Shown in pieces: positions 1 through 5,904 of a DNA stretch of 5,904 nt. The stretch is from Bacillota bacterium (GTDB lineage Bacteria; Bacillota; Clostridia; Acetivibrionales; DSM-1351): contig JAEYNY010000090.1 in NCBI GenBank assembly GCA_023412275.1, forward strand, positions 1 through 5,904, given 5' to 3'. The translations under genes and the position numbers were made by a program. The notes below the pieces were generated by a model that saw only the letters and a list, made by a program, of their open reading frames with translations, was not told where the DNA came from and ran no database searches. Within the stretch, counting starts at the first letter, position 1. Every line of letters begins with the position of its first letter.

Positions 1-69
1 AGGGATTTTATAGTTAAGCCATTCCAAGCAGATCGTGTTGTTGAAGCAGTAAAGAAAGTTATCGGTTAA
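1..69 (+). CDS. cheY: CheY-like response regulator, C-terminal fragment
   Basis: Only the last 22 codons and the TAA stop are inside the window; the phospho-acceptor aspartate lies upstream. The visible end reads (RDFI)VKPFQADRVVEAVKKVIG. The K-P-F triplet is the conserved lysine and cis-proline at the end of beta-5 in receiver domains, and the remaining residues form the amphipathic alpha-5 helix that closes a single-domain receiver. The protein stops right after this helix, so no DNA-binding output domain follows, which fits CheY rather than a transcription factor. CheY-P binds the flagellar switch (FliM/FliY) or acts in chemotaxis adaptation. A cheY immediately before fliO is a common arrangement in Firmicutes flagellar operons, and this supports the name. 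A different single-domain receiver cannot be excluded from 22 residues. Confidence 0.82.
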   Translation, partial: RDFIVKPFQADRVVEAVKKVIG

Positions 70-92
70 TAAAAAACAGGCTTTAAATTGTG

Positions 93-177
93 ATATCCTG
101 CTGAGTGCTGAGAAAGCTGTATGTTGAAGGAATTTGTTTCTATTGCCATACAACTTTTACTGATAACAGCAGGATAT
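93..177 (+). repeat. 85-bp imperfect palindrome between cheY and fliO (potential long RNA hairpin)
   Basis: The outer arms are a perfect 11-bp inverted repeat, atatcctgctg (93-103) and cagcaggatat (167-177). Pairing then continues in the same register, without bulges, to a 5-nt loop around 133-137. Paired stretches are 112-116 with 154-158, 118-123 with 147-152, 125-127 with 143-145, and 129-132 with 138-141, plus isolated pairs at 108/162 and 110/160. By hand I count about 31 of 40 positions paired, including G-U. Four T follow the right arm (177-180). It starts 23 bp after the cheY stop and ends 80 bp before fliO. It could be a read-through terminator or attenuator, an RNase III-type processing site that separates cheY and fliO messages, or the remnant of a small palindromic element. 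No target-site duplication is evident. The symmetry is seen directly; the function is inference. Confidence 0.6.
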
Positions 178-239
178 TTTGTAATGGATGGGTTAGCAGG
201 ACTTAGAAAGCATGCAATTATTTTTATAACAAAAATAAC

Positions 240-246
240 AGAGGGG
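240..246 (+). promoter_or_regulatory. fliO ribosome binding site with two candidate ATGs
   Basis: AGAGGGG is the only Shine-Dalgarno-like run before fliO. It lies 4 nt before ATG 251 and 11 nt before ATG 258. ATG 251 opens a different frame that ends after 29 codons (TAA 338-340), with no recognisable content. ATG 258 opens the FliO frame, which has an in-frame stop just upstream (TGA 252-254), so no earlier start exists. The 11-nt spacing is longer than ideal, which suggests modest initiation. Confidence 0.6.
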
Positions 247-257
247 CTTAATGAATT

Positions 258-728
258 ATGGGGAAGGTATTTACTGTTATACTGGCTTTTATAGTAGTTA
301 TGGTTCTATTGCTTCTGACTACAAGGTATCTGGCCTATAAGTCCAAGAAAATGCTCAAAGGAAACTACATGCAGATTATTGAGACCCTTAACCTTGGTAC
401 TAGTAACAGGATTCATCTTATCAAAATCGATAAAGAATTTTTTATAGTAGCTGCTTCAAATAAGAATGTGGAATTTTTATCACAAGTAAGTATAAATGAT
501 TATCAGGAGCAAGAAATAAAAAATCCAATTTCAGAGGTTGTTGATTTTACATCAATACTTAAAAAATACACTAACGGGTTAACCTTTGGCGCAAAGAATA
601 AAGAAAAAGTTCCTGAACCCTCACAACAAGAAAATGAAAGTGAGAATAATGTGGTATTCAGAAGTAATTTAGAAAAACTAAAAAACCTGTCTAATAGTAT
701 GAATAATCATCGGAGCGAAAATGGATAA
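258..728 (+). CDS. fliO: Flagellar biosynthetic protein FliO
   Basis: FliO is a small bitopic membrane protein that promotes stable assembly of the FliP ring during construction of the flagellar type III export gate. This 156-residue product has the family layout. A very short N-terminus leads into one strong membrane helix (about residues 4-24, rich in V, I and L), followed by a basic stop-transfer patch (YKSKKMLKG). Next comes a compact cytoplasmic beta-rich domain with the typical pattern MQIIETLNLGTSNRIHLIKI and FFIVAASNKNVEFL (about 37-75). The tail is polar and low in complexity (about 110-156, rich in E, N, Q and S). FliO is poorly conserved in sequence, so the name rests on topology, the 'L-G-x-x-x-x-I-x-L-I-K-I-...-V-A' core and its position directly before fliP. 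The 3' end overlaps fliP by 8 bp, implying translational coupling. Length is within the usual range for Firmicutes FliO. Confidence 0.88.
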   Translation: MGKVFTVILAFIVVMVLLLLTTRYLAYKSKKMLKGNYMQIIETLNLGTSNRIHLIKIDKEFFIVAASNKNVEFLSQVSINDYQEQEIKNPISEVVDFTSILKKYTNGLTFGAKNKEKVPEPSQQENESENNVVFRSNLEKLKNLSNSMNNHRSENG

Positions 729-1521
729 AAAGAGGAAAATTAAAAGGTTAATAGTAGTTACCGGAATTCTGGTTGTTATTTTTTGCTTAATGGGCGGACA
801 AGCTCTTGCTGAACCAACAGTATCTGTTACTAAAGACGGCATAAATATAGGTGCATCCAGTAACCCTAAAGAGGTTTCTTCAAGTATACAGCTTTTATTA
901 ACATTAACGGTCTTGGCAATTGCACCATCAATATTGATTATGATGACAGGCTTTACCAGGGTAATAATTATTCTGTCTTTTTTAAGAAATGCTCTTGGAA
1001 CACAGCAGATGCCGCCTAATCAAGTATTAATAGGTTTAGCTTTATTTATTACACTGTTTGTTATGAGTCCAGTGCTGTCTGATATCAATGAAAATGCATT
1101 TCAGCCCTACACAAATGGGAAAATTACACAACAGCAAGCTATAGATAAAAGTTCTCAAAGTATTAAAACCTGGATGGTTAAACAAATTTTCAGCAATAAA
1201 AGGGAAAAGGATTTAGAGTTATTTATGACTCTTGGAGGTCAGAAGGACCCTGTAAAGGTTCAGGATGCTTCTAAACTGTCACTTACAATAGTTGCTCCGG
1301 CATTTTTAATAAGCGAACTTACAGTAGCATTTAAATTTGGATTTTTGATATTTCTTCCTTTTTTAATAATTGATATGGTCGTAGCAAGTGCATTGATGTC
1401 AATGGGTATGATGATGCTTCCTCCAATAATGATTTCATTACCATTTAAGATATTACTTTTTGTACTGGTGGACGGATGGTCAATGCTTACACAATCAATT
1501 ATTACTAGTTTTGCCCGGTGA
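721..1521 (+). CDS. fliP: Flagellar export gate protein FliP
   Basis: FliP forms the pentameric core of the FliP5-FliQ4-FliR1 export gate through which flagellar axial proteins leave the cell. The 266-residue protein begins with a cleavable signal peptide, usual for FliP: basic MDKKRKIKR, a hydrophobic core (about 10-26) and a plausible cleavage site after A28-L29-A30. Both highly conserved family blocks are intact. The first is MMTGFTRVIIILSFLRNALG continuing TQQMPPNQVLIGLALF (about 74-109). The second runs from PAFLISEL (193-200) to MSMGMMMLPPIMISLPFK (226-243), ending LLFVLVDGW. Met230-232 match the methionine-rich gasket that seals the pore in known FliP structures. Between the blocks is an extracytoplasmic/helical region containing NKREKDLELFMTL. 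The ATG is preceded by GGAG (712-715) at 5 nt and overlaps the fliO end by 8 bp. No defect is seen. Confidence 0.98.
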   Translation: MDKKRKIKRLIVVTGILVVIFCLMGGQALAEPTVSVTKDGINIGASSNPKEVSSSIQLLLTLTVLAIAPSILIMMTGFTRVIIILSFLRNALGTQQMPPNQVLIGLALFITLFVMSPVLSDINENAFQPYTNGKITQQQAIDKSSQSIKTWMVKQIFSNKREKDLELFMTLGGQKDPVKVQDASKLSLTIVAPAFLISELTVAFKFGFLIFLPFLIIDMVVASALMSMGMMMLPPIMISLPFKILLFVLVDGWSMLTQSIITSFAR

Positions 1522-1530
1522 CGAGCCGGG
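1514..1530 (+). repeat. GC-rich hairpin overlapping the fliP stop codon
   Basis: CCCGGT (1514-1519) pairs with GCCGGG (1525-1530): five G-C pairs plus one T-G, with a 5-nt loop (gacga). The fliP TGA (1519-1521) lies inside it. It stands out because the surrounding sequence is strongly AT-rich. No T-run follows (next bases agaaatgaat), so it is not a standard intrinsic terminator. It could protect the 3' end of an upstream mRNA segment or mark a processing point between fliP and fliQ. It could equally be a by-product of the codons gcc-cgg and a few downstream bases. The pairing is seen; the role is inference. Confidence 0.45.
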
Positions 1531-1595
1531 AGAAATGAATTTGGTTTTGTACATCGTGATAGTTTTACGTTAGTGTATAGAGGGGTGGATTCGCA

Positions 1596-1862
1596 ATGGA
1601 CGAGAGCAGCATTATAAACATCGCACAAGAAGCTTTAAAAGTAATATTGTATGTATCCGCACCTATTCTGGTAATCAGTATGGTTGTCGGTCTGGTAATA
1701 AGTATTTTTCAGGCAACTACACAGATTCAGGAGCAGACTTTGACCTTTGTTCCGAAAATTTTATCGGTAGTGGCTGCTATAGCACTTTTCGGCTCATGGA
1801 TGTTGAGAGTATTGATAGAATATACACAGATTATAATTATAAACATTAATCAGTTTATATAA
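1596..1862 (+). CDS. fliQ: Flagellar export gate protein FliQ
   Basis: FliQ is the small two-helix hairpin subunit (about four copies) that packs around FliP and FliR in the export gate. The 88-residue length is standard. Helix 1 covers about residues 15-37. It is followed by the hallmark connecting segment GLVISIFQATTQIQEQTLTF (32-51) and then VPK with the conserved Lys54. Helix 2 spans about 55-78. The start is secure: AGGGGTGG (1581-1588) sits 7 nt before the ATG. Unlike its neighbours, fliQ is preceded by a 74-bp gap from fliP, the longest gap between genes downstream of fliO. The fliR start follows after about 20 bp. Confidence 0.98.
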   Translation: MDESSIINIAQEALKVILYVSAPILVISMVVGLVISIFQATTQIQEQTLTFVPKILSVVAAIALFGSWMLRVLIEYTQIIIININQFI

Positions 1863-1868
1863 TATTTT

Positions 1869-1873
1869 GGGGG
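1869..1873 (+). promoter_or_regulatory. fliR ribosome binding site, favouring the TTG start at 1883
   Basis: GGGGG lies 9 nt before TTG 1883. An in-frame TTG at 1874 would directly abut this run with no spacing, so it is less likely to be used. The next in-frame ATG (1901) has no G-rich run at a suitable distance. This is the only purine-rich site in the fliQ-fliR gap. Confidence 0.55.
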
Positions 1874-1882
1874 TTGTGGTCA

Positions 1883-2680
1883 TTGCAGATACCTTTTGGT
1901 ATGTTGCTTAACAATGTAGAACTATTTCTGCTTATATTTGTAAGGATGACAGGCTTGTTTGTAACGGCCCCCATTTTTGGAAGAAGGAACATACCTGTAT
2001 ACTTTAAAGTTGGTTTTGCCTTTATAACTGCGATTTTAGCGTCTAGTGTCATAAGGGTCGATCATATAATTAATACTGATAATTTTTTAATTTTTGCTTT
2101 ATATATATTAAAAGAATTTTTAGTAGGTATAATAATAGGATTTGTTGCGTATGCGGTATTTACATGTATATACCTGGCAGGACAGATTATTGACATGCAG
2201 ATTGGGTTTGGAATGGTAAATGTTTTTGATCCAATGTCAAATATACAAATTCCTGTTACTGCAAATCTTTATTTTATATTGGCAATGATAATTTTTTTGG
2301 TGACTAATGGGCACCACATGCTGATTAAAGCATTATTTGAAAGCTTTCAGATTATTCCGTTAGGAAGCGGGGTAATTGGTCCAAAACTTACAGACGATGT
2401 AATAGGTATTATATCGGGAGTTTTCAGTATGGGTTTCAAAATAGCTGCTCCCGTAGTAGCAGCTATTTTTATTACTGATGTAGTTTTGGGAATTATATCA
2501 AAGACCATACCTCAAATGAATGTATTTATACTTGGTATGCCTTTGAAAATATTTTTAGGTATACTTATTGTTATGATAACAATACCTGCTTTTGTATATA
2601 TAGTGACAATTATTACAGATGACATGAATACACAGATATTCAAGTTCCTTAAGGATATGGGGAATTCCTTGAAAACATAA
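1883..2680 (+). CDS. fliR: Flagellar export gate protein FliR
   Basis: FliR is the single-copy subunit that completes the FliP5-FliQ4-FliR1 gate; it resembles a fused FliP-plus-FliQ fold. From TTG 1883 the protein has 265 residues, a normal family length, and is very hydrophobic with about six membrane segments. Recognisable family blocks are FVRMTGLFVTAPIFGRRNIP (19-38), AGQIIDMQIGFG (99-110) followed by VNVFDPMSNIQIPV, and the C-terminal IAAPVVAAIFITDVVLGIIS (187-206) with MNVFILGMPLKI (212-223). An in-frame TTG at 1874 would add three residues (MWS) but leaves no spacing to the ribosome binding site; ATG 1901 would remove six residues. The gene sits between fliQ and flhB as in most Firmicutes, and no frameshift or truncation is seen. 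Confidence 0.97.
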   Translation: MQIPFGMLLNNVELFLLIFVRMTGLFVTAPIFGRRNIPVYFKVGFAFITAILASSVIRVDHIINTDNFLIFALYILKEFLVGIIIGFVAYAVFTCIYLAGQIIDMQIGFGMVNVFDPMSNIQIPVTANLYFILAMIIFLVTNGHHMLIKALFESFQIIPLGSGVIGPKLTDDVIGIISGVFSMGFKIAAPVVAAIFITDVVLGIISKTIPQMNVFILGMPLKIFLGILIVMITIPAFVYIVTIITDDMNTQIFKFLKDMGNSLKT

Positions 2681-2699
2681 ATATTATTCGTCGCCAATT

Positions 2700-2705
2700 G
2701 GAGGG
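2700..2705 (+). promoter_or_regulatory. flhB ribosome binding site, favouring the ATG start at 2710
   Basis: GGAGGG ends 4 nt before ATG 2710, a short but usable spacing. The longer frame opening at TTG 2698 would place this Shine-Dalgarno inside the coding sequence and has no site of its own upstream, so 2698 is unlikely to be the start. Confidence 0.7.
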
Positions 2706-2709
2706 TGGA

Positions 2710-3855
2710 ATGAGAAACCCCATAACAAACAATATATTTGAAGCAGATTGTAGGTTGGAATTAAATTATCAGCTTTTTGCATCCGGTGGTGCAGAGGATA
2801 AAACCGAGAAAGCAACTCCAAAGAAGAAAAGTGATGCTAGGAAAAAGGGCCAAGTATTTCAGAGCAGAGAAGTTACATCATCACTAATCCTTATTGTAAC
2901 CGTTGTTGCTATGAGGATATTCGGAGGTACAATTTATGCACAGCTTACACAATATTTAAAAAAGATATTTAATGATTATCTTACAGTTAAGGATGCAATA
3001 GATTTTAATATACTTGCAAATCTATTTATTGATGTCCTAATAGTTCTGGCAAAAACGGTGCTACCTCTACTTTTAGTGGCTTTTCTTACGGCCCTGATTG
3101 TTAATTATGCGCAGGTCGGGATACTGTTTACTATGGAAACCTTGAAAATCAAGGGAGATAGAATAAATCCATTAAGCGGTTTTAAAAGGATTTTTTCTTT
3201 GAGGTCGGTAGTAGAACTATTAAAATCAATTATTAAGATAATAATTGTGGGTTGGGTAGCGTACTCATATCTCAAATCAAAAACCGAACAGGTTTTAACC
3301 CTGATTGATACTGATTTGATGAGTGTATTTATATTTATAGCTGATGCGGCATTCACCGTGGCTTTAAGAATATGTATGGCTATGGTGATTCTGGGGTTTG
3401 CCGACTATCTATACCAAAGATATGATTATGAAAAGAACCTAAAAATGACTAAGCAGGAAGTTAAAGAAGAATATAAACAGATGGAGGGAAATCCTGAGAT
3501 TAAGTCCAAAATCAAGCAAAAACAGCGACAAATGTCGCTAAAAAGAATGATGCAGGATATTCCCAAGGCTGATGTGGTTATAACCAATCCTACGCACTTT
3601 GCCGTAGCCTTAAAGTATGATTCGGAAAAGGCGACTGCGCCATTTGTGGTGGCAAAGGGACAGGATTATGTAGCACTTAGAATAAAACAAATAGCCGCTG
3701 ATAACAAGGTACAGATTGTTGAAAACAAGCCATTGGCGAGAACATTGTACAGTACAGTAGACATCGGACAGGCTATTCCGCCTGATCTATACCAAGCTGT
3801 TGCAGAAATACTTGCATTTGTATACAACTTGAAAAACGGCGGTAAGGCAGGATAG
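2710..3855 (+). CDS. flhB: Flagellar export switch protein FlhB
   Basis: FlhB is the membrane protein that opens the FliPQR gate and, after self-cleavage, switches export from rod/hook to filament substrates. From ATG 2710 it has 381 residues. The conserved cytosolic N-terminal block EDKTEKATPKKKSDARKKGQ (29-48) is followed by SREV and a four-helix membrane domain (about 57-235). A charged linker comes next (about 240-285, with KMTKQEVKEEYKQMEGNPEI), then the autocleavage site N293-P-T-H (3586-3597) in VVITNPTHFAVALKYD. Cleavage between Asn and Pro is established for this family. The C-terminal domain is complete (APFVVAKGQDYVALRIKQIA, then ENKPLARTLY and IPPDLYQAVAEILAFVY). About 15 residues precede the family-typical ELNYQLFA start region. 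A TTG at 2755 would give a more standard N-terminus but lacks a ribosome binding site. Confidence 0.98.
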   Translation: MRNPITNNIFEADCRLELNYQLFASGGAEDKTEKATPKKKSDARKKGQVFQSREVTSSLILIVTVVAMRIFGGTIYAQLTQYLKKIFNDYLTVKDAIDFNILANLFIDVLIVLAKTVLPLLLVAFLTALIVNYAQVGILFTMETLKIKGDRINPLSGFKRIFSLRSVVELLKSIIKIIIVGWVAYSYLKSKTEQVLTLIDTDLMSVFIFIADAAFTVALRICMAMVILGFADYLYQRYDYEKNLKMTKQEVKEEYKQMEGNPEIKSKIKQKQRQMSLKRMMQDIPKADVVITNPTHFAVALKYDSEKATAPFVVAKGQDYVALRIKQIAADNKVQIVENKPLARTLYSTVDIGQAIPPDLYQAVAEILAFVYNLKNGGKAG

Positions 3856-3878
3856 CTGCGAAGTTTTTACTTATGAAA

Positions 3879-3885
3879 AGGGGGA
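3879..3885 (+). promoter_or_regulatory. flhA ribosome binding site, selecting a GTG start
   Basis: AGGGGGA lies 6 nt before GTG 3892. The only nearby ATG (3873) is upstream of this site, in another frame, and reaches a stop after ten codons. The GTG therefore is the supported start. Confidence 0.8.
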
Positions 3886-3891
3886 CAAAAA

Positions 3892-5904
3892 GTGGCAAAG
3901 ATTAACAATTTTTTTGTACCATTAATCGTTGTACTTGCAATTTTAAATCTTATTTTGCCAATACCTACAGGTGTGTTGGACTTTTTGCTTGCAGTAAATA
4001 TAATACTTGCGGCTATTATTATGCTAAATACAATATATCTCAAAACTGCACTTGATCTTTCCGTGTTTCCATCGTTGATAGTCGTAACAACCATATTTCG
4101 TCTATCACTCAATGTTACGGCCACAAAGCTCATTCTGGCAAACGGTGAAGCAGGTCATGTCATAAGGGGTTTTGGACAATTTGTAGGAAGAAATAATCTG
4201 GTTGTTGGTTTTGTTATATTCTTTATTATTATGATTGTTAACTTCCTCGTAATTACAAAGGGTTCTGAAAGAGTTGCAGAAGTTGCAGCGAGATTTACAT
4301 TGGATGCTATGCCCGGTAAACAGATGGCTATTGATGCCGATTTGAATACAGGTCTTATAAATGATGCAGAAGCAAAAGAACGCAGAAGAAAGATACAAAG
4401 AGAAGCAGACTTTTACGGTTCTATGGATGGTGCCAGTAAATTCGTAAAAAATGATGCCATTGCAGGTATTATTATCACGTTGATAAACATCACAGGAGGT
4501 ATTATTATAGGAGTTGTTATGCTTGGGAAGGATATCGGTAGCGCCTTACAAACATATACAATTCTTACTATAGGTGATGGTTTGGTAAGCCAGTTGCCTG
4601 CACTAATGCTGTCAACAGCTACCAGCTTTATTGTTACACGTGCAGGTGCAGATTCTGATCTTAACAAGGATGTAGTAAAGCAGTTATTCTATAATCCAAA
4701 AGTTCTTATTATAGCAGCCCTACTCAGCATTGGAATGGCGCCGTTTTTAACACCCATACCTTTTCTGATTCTTGCTGCTGTCTTACTTTTAGTAGCTTAT
4801 AAAATTAAACAACTTCAACAAGAAGCTGATAAAGATGAAGAAGTGCAAATTCAGGAAAGCGAAGTTGAGGAAATCAGAAAACCTGATAATGTTGTGGGAC
4901 TTCTTCAAGTTGACCCTATAGAACTTGAGTTTGGTTACGGTATTATCCCTCTGGCAGATGTAAATCAGGGGGGAGATTTACTGGATAGAGTTGTTTTAAT
5001 CAGAAGACAACTGGCACTTGAACTTGGTATGATTGTACCCGTTATCAGATTAAGAGATAACATTCAGATAGGTCCTAACGAGTATATTATTAAAATAAAA
5101 GGTACTCAGGTGGCAAGGGGAGAATTGTTATTTGACTATTTCCTTGCAATGAATTCAGGGGATGTTGATGAAGAGCTTGAGGGTATAAAAACCATAGAGC
5201 CGGCATTTGGTTTGCCCGCAATATGGATTCAGGAAAATCAGAGGGACAAAGCAGAAATGCTTGGATACACTGTTGTTGATCCACCTTCAATTATAGCAAC
5301 ACATCTTACCGAAGTTATAAAGAAACATTCATTTGAATTGCTTGGAAGACAAGAAGTACAGGCGTTGGTAGATAACATCAAGCAGTCTTATCCGGCTATT
5401 GTTGATGAACTTGTTCCTAAGATTATGAGCATCGGTGAAATACAAAAAGTACTTGCAAACCTCTTAAAAGAGAATGTAACAATAAGAGATATGGTTACCA
5501 TTATGGAAACTTTGGCAGATTATGCGCCTGCCACTCATGATGTTGATATGTTGACAGAATATGTTCGTCAGGCTTTGGGAAGGTCAATATCGCAGAAATT
5601 CCTTAACGGAAATACCAATGTAATTACACTGGATCCCAAGGTAGAGCAAATGATACTGGATTCCATACAAAAAACGGAATTTGGAGCATATCTTGCTCTT
5701 GACCCTGCTGTATCAAATACAATAATAAACAGTGTTTCAAAAAATGTTCAAAGATTAATTCAACTGGGAAGTCAACCGATTATACTGGCTTCACCTGTTG
5801 TAAGACTATATTTTAAACGTATGACAGAAAATGTAATTCCAGGTTTGGTGGTTTTATCTTATAATGAAGTTGATTCTGGGGTAGAAATACAATCAGTAGG
5901 AACA
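3892..5904 (+). CDS. flhA: Flagellar export ring protein FlhA (3' end cut by window)
   Basis: FlhA forms the nonameric ring below the export gate, couples proton motive force to export and docks chaperone-substrate complexes. The frame is open from GTG 3892 to the last base: 671 codons with no stop. The final residues (VVLSYNEVDSGVEIQSVGT) match the extreme C-terminus of FlhA, so only a few codons are missing. The N-terminal membrane half (about 1-303) carries the FHIPEP-family core ARFTLDAMPGKQMAIDADL (133-151) and ADFYGSMDGASKF (172-184). The charged cluster known to be critical in Salmonella FlhA is fully present. R127, R134, D138, K183, D188 and D229 correspond, at a constant offset of 20, to R147, R154, D158, K203, D208 and D249 from memory of that literature. 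An acidic linker (about 312-332) leads to the cytoplasmic domain. The gene begins 36 bp after flhB. Confidence 0.98.
   Translation, partial: MAKINNFFVPLIVVLAILNLILPIPTGVLDFLLAVNIILAAIIMLNTIYLKTALDLSVFPSLIVVTTIFRLSLNVTATKLILANGEAGHVIRGFGQFVGRNNLVVGFVIFFIIMIVNFLVITKGSERVAEVAARFTLDAMPGKQMAIDADLNTGLINDAEAKERRRKIQREADFYGSMDGASKFVKNDAIAGIIITLINITGGIIIGVVMLGKDIGSALQTYTILTIGDGLVSQLPALMLSTATSFIVTRAGADSDLNKDVVKQLFYNPKVLIIAALLSIGMAPFLTPIPFLILAAVLLLVAYKIKQLQQEADKDEEVQIQESEVEEIRKPDNVVGLLQVDPIELEFGYGIIPLADVNQGGDLLDRVVLIRRQLALELGMIVPVIRLRDNIQIGPNEYIIKIKGTQVARGELLFDYFLAMNSGDVDEELEGIKTIEPAFGLPAIWIQENQRDKAEMLGYTVVDPPSIIATHLTEVIKKHSFELLGRQEVQALVDNIKQSYPAIVDELVPKIMSIGEIQKVLANLLKENVTIRDMVTIMETLADYAPATHDVDMLTEYVRQALGRSISQKFLNGNTNVITLDPKVEQMILDSIQKTEFGAYLALDPAVSNTIINSVSKNVQRLIQLGSQPIILASPVVRLYFKRMTENVIPGLVVLSYNEVDSGVEIQSVGT

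Noticed and set aside
93..180. Palindrome as a simple intrinsic terminator for cheY
   Set aside because: The stem base is AT-rich, the hairpin is very long, and only four T follow, so a classical strong terminator is unlikely; partial termination is kept as one option in the findings.
203..230. Possible promoter before fliO (TTAGAA ... TATAAC)
   Set aside because: The -10-like TATAAC is reasonable, but the -35 match is poor (three of six) and such matches are common in AT-rich DNA.
251..340. 29-codon frame from ATG 251, 4 nt after the fliO ribosome binding site
   Set aside because: The product is short, has no recognisable features and overlaps fliO almost entirely; the overlapping FliO frame explains the sequence.
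1547..1581. Possible promoter in the fliP-fliQ gap (TTGTAC with TAGTGT or TATAGA)
   Set aside because: Spacing and sequence do not fit together: TAGTGT is a weak -10 at 18 bp, and the better TATAGA is 23 bp away.
1260..1628. 122-codon minus-strand open frame antisense to fliP and the start of fliQ
   Set aside because: It has no family resemblance and is antisense to highly conserved FliP coding sequence, so it is a shadow of that gene and not a separate one. The same applies to the other minus-strand frames across fliR, flhB and flhA.
2698..2709. TTG 2698 as the flhB start
   Set aside because: It would translate the ribosome binding site itself (GGAGGG) and has no purine-rich site upstream; ATG 2710 is better placed.
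1..5904. A novel system, mobile element, CRISPR array or tRNA in the window
   Set aside because: Nearly all of the sequence is accounted for by seven adjacent flagellar/chemotaxis genes in a standard order. I saw no direct-repeat array, transposase, integrase or cloverleaf-like sequence.

Overview
The window is a contiguous, all-plus-strand piece of a flagellar export-apparatus operon from a low-GC Gram-positive bacterium. The gene order is cheY (3' end only) - fliO - fliP - fliQ - fliR - flhB - flhA (complete except for its last few codons). Evidence for a Clostridia-type anaerobe is the AT-rich codon use, the strong G-rich ribosome binding sites, the use of TTG and GTG starts, and a cheY gene embedded directly upstream of fliO. 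Mesophilic cellulolytic clostridia (Ruminiclostridium-like) are a reasonable guess from the style of the sequence, but the genus is inference and was not tested by any search.

Layout: 1-69 is the C-terminus of a CheY-like receiver. 70-257 is a 188-bp non-coding gap dominated by an 85-bp imperfect palindrome (93-177). 258-728 is fliO, overlapping fliP (721-1521) by 8 bp. A small GC-rich hairpin sits exactly on the fliP stop codon, inside a 74-bp gap before fliQ (1596-1862). fliR (start best placed at TTG 1883, end 2680), flhB (start best placed at ATG 2710, end 3855) and flhA (GTG 3892 to the window edge) follow with short gaps of 20 to 36 bp. No gene is seen on the minus strand; the minus-strand open frames are shadows of these genes.

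How the genes work together: FliP, FliQ and FliR form the helical core export gate in the membrane at the centre of the flagellar basal body, and FliO is an assembly factor for FliP. FlhB wraps the gate and, through autocleavage at its NPTH motif, switches substrate class from rod/hook to filament. FlhA forms the nonameric ring that couples proton flow to export and docks chaperone-substrate complexes. CheY belongs to the chemotaxis/switch part of the same gene cluster.

All six proteins carry their expected family motifs, with no frameshift or missing key residue. I see no novel biological system here. The points worth a second look are non-coding: the long palindrome between cheY and fliO, the hairpin over the fliP stop, and three start-site questions.
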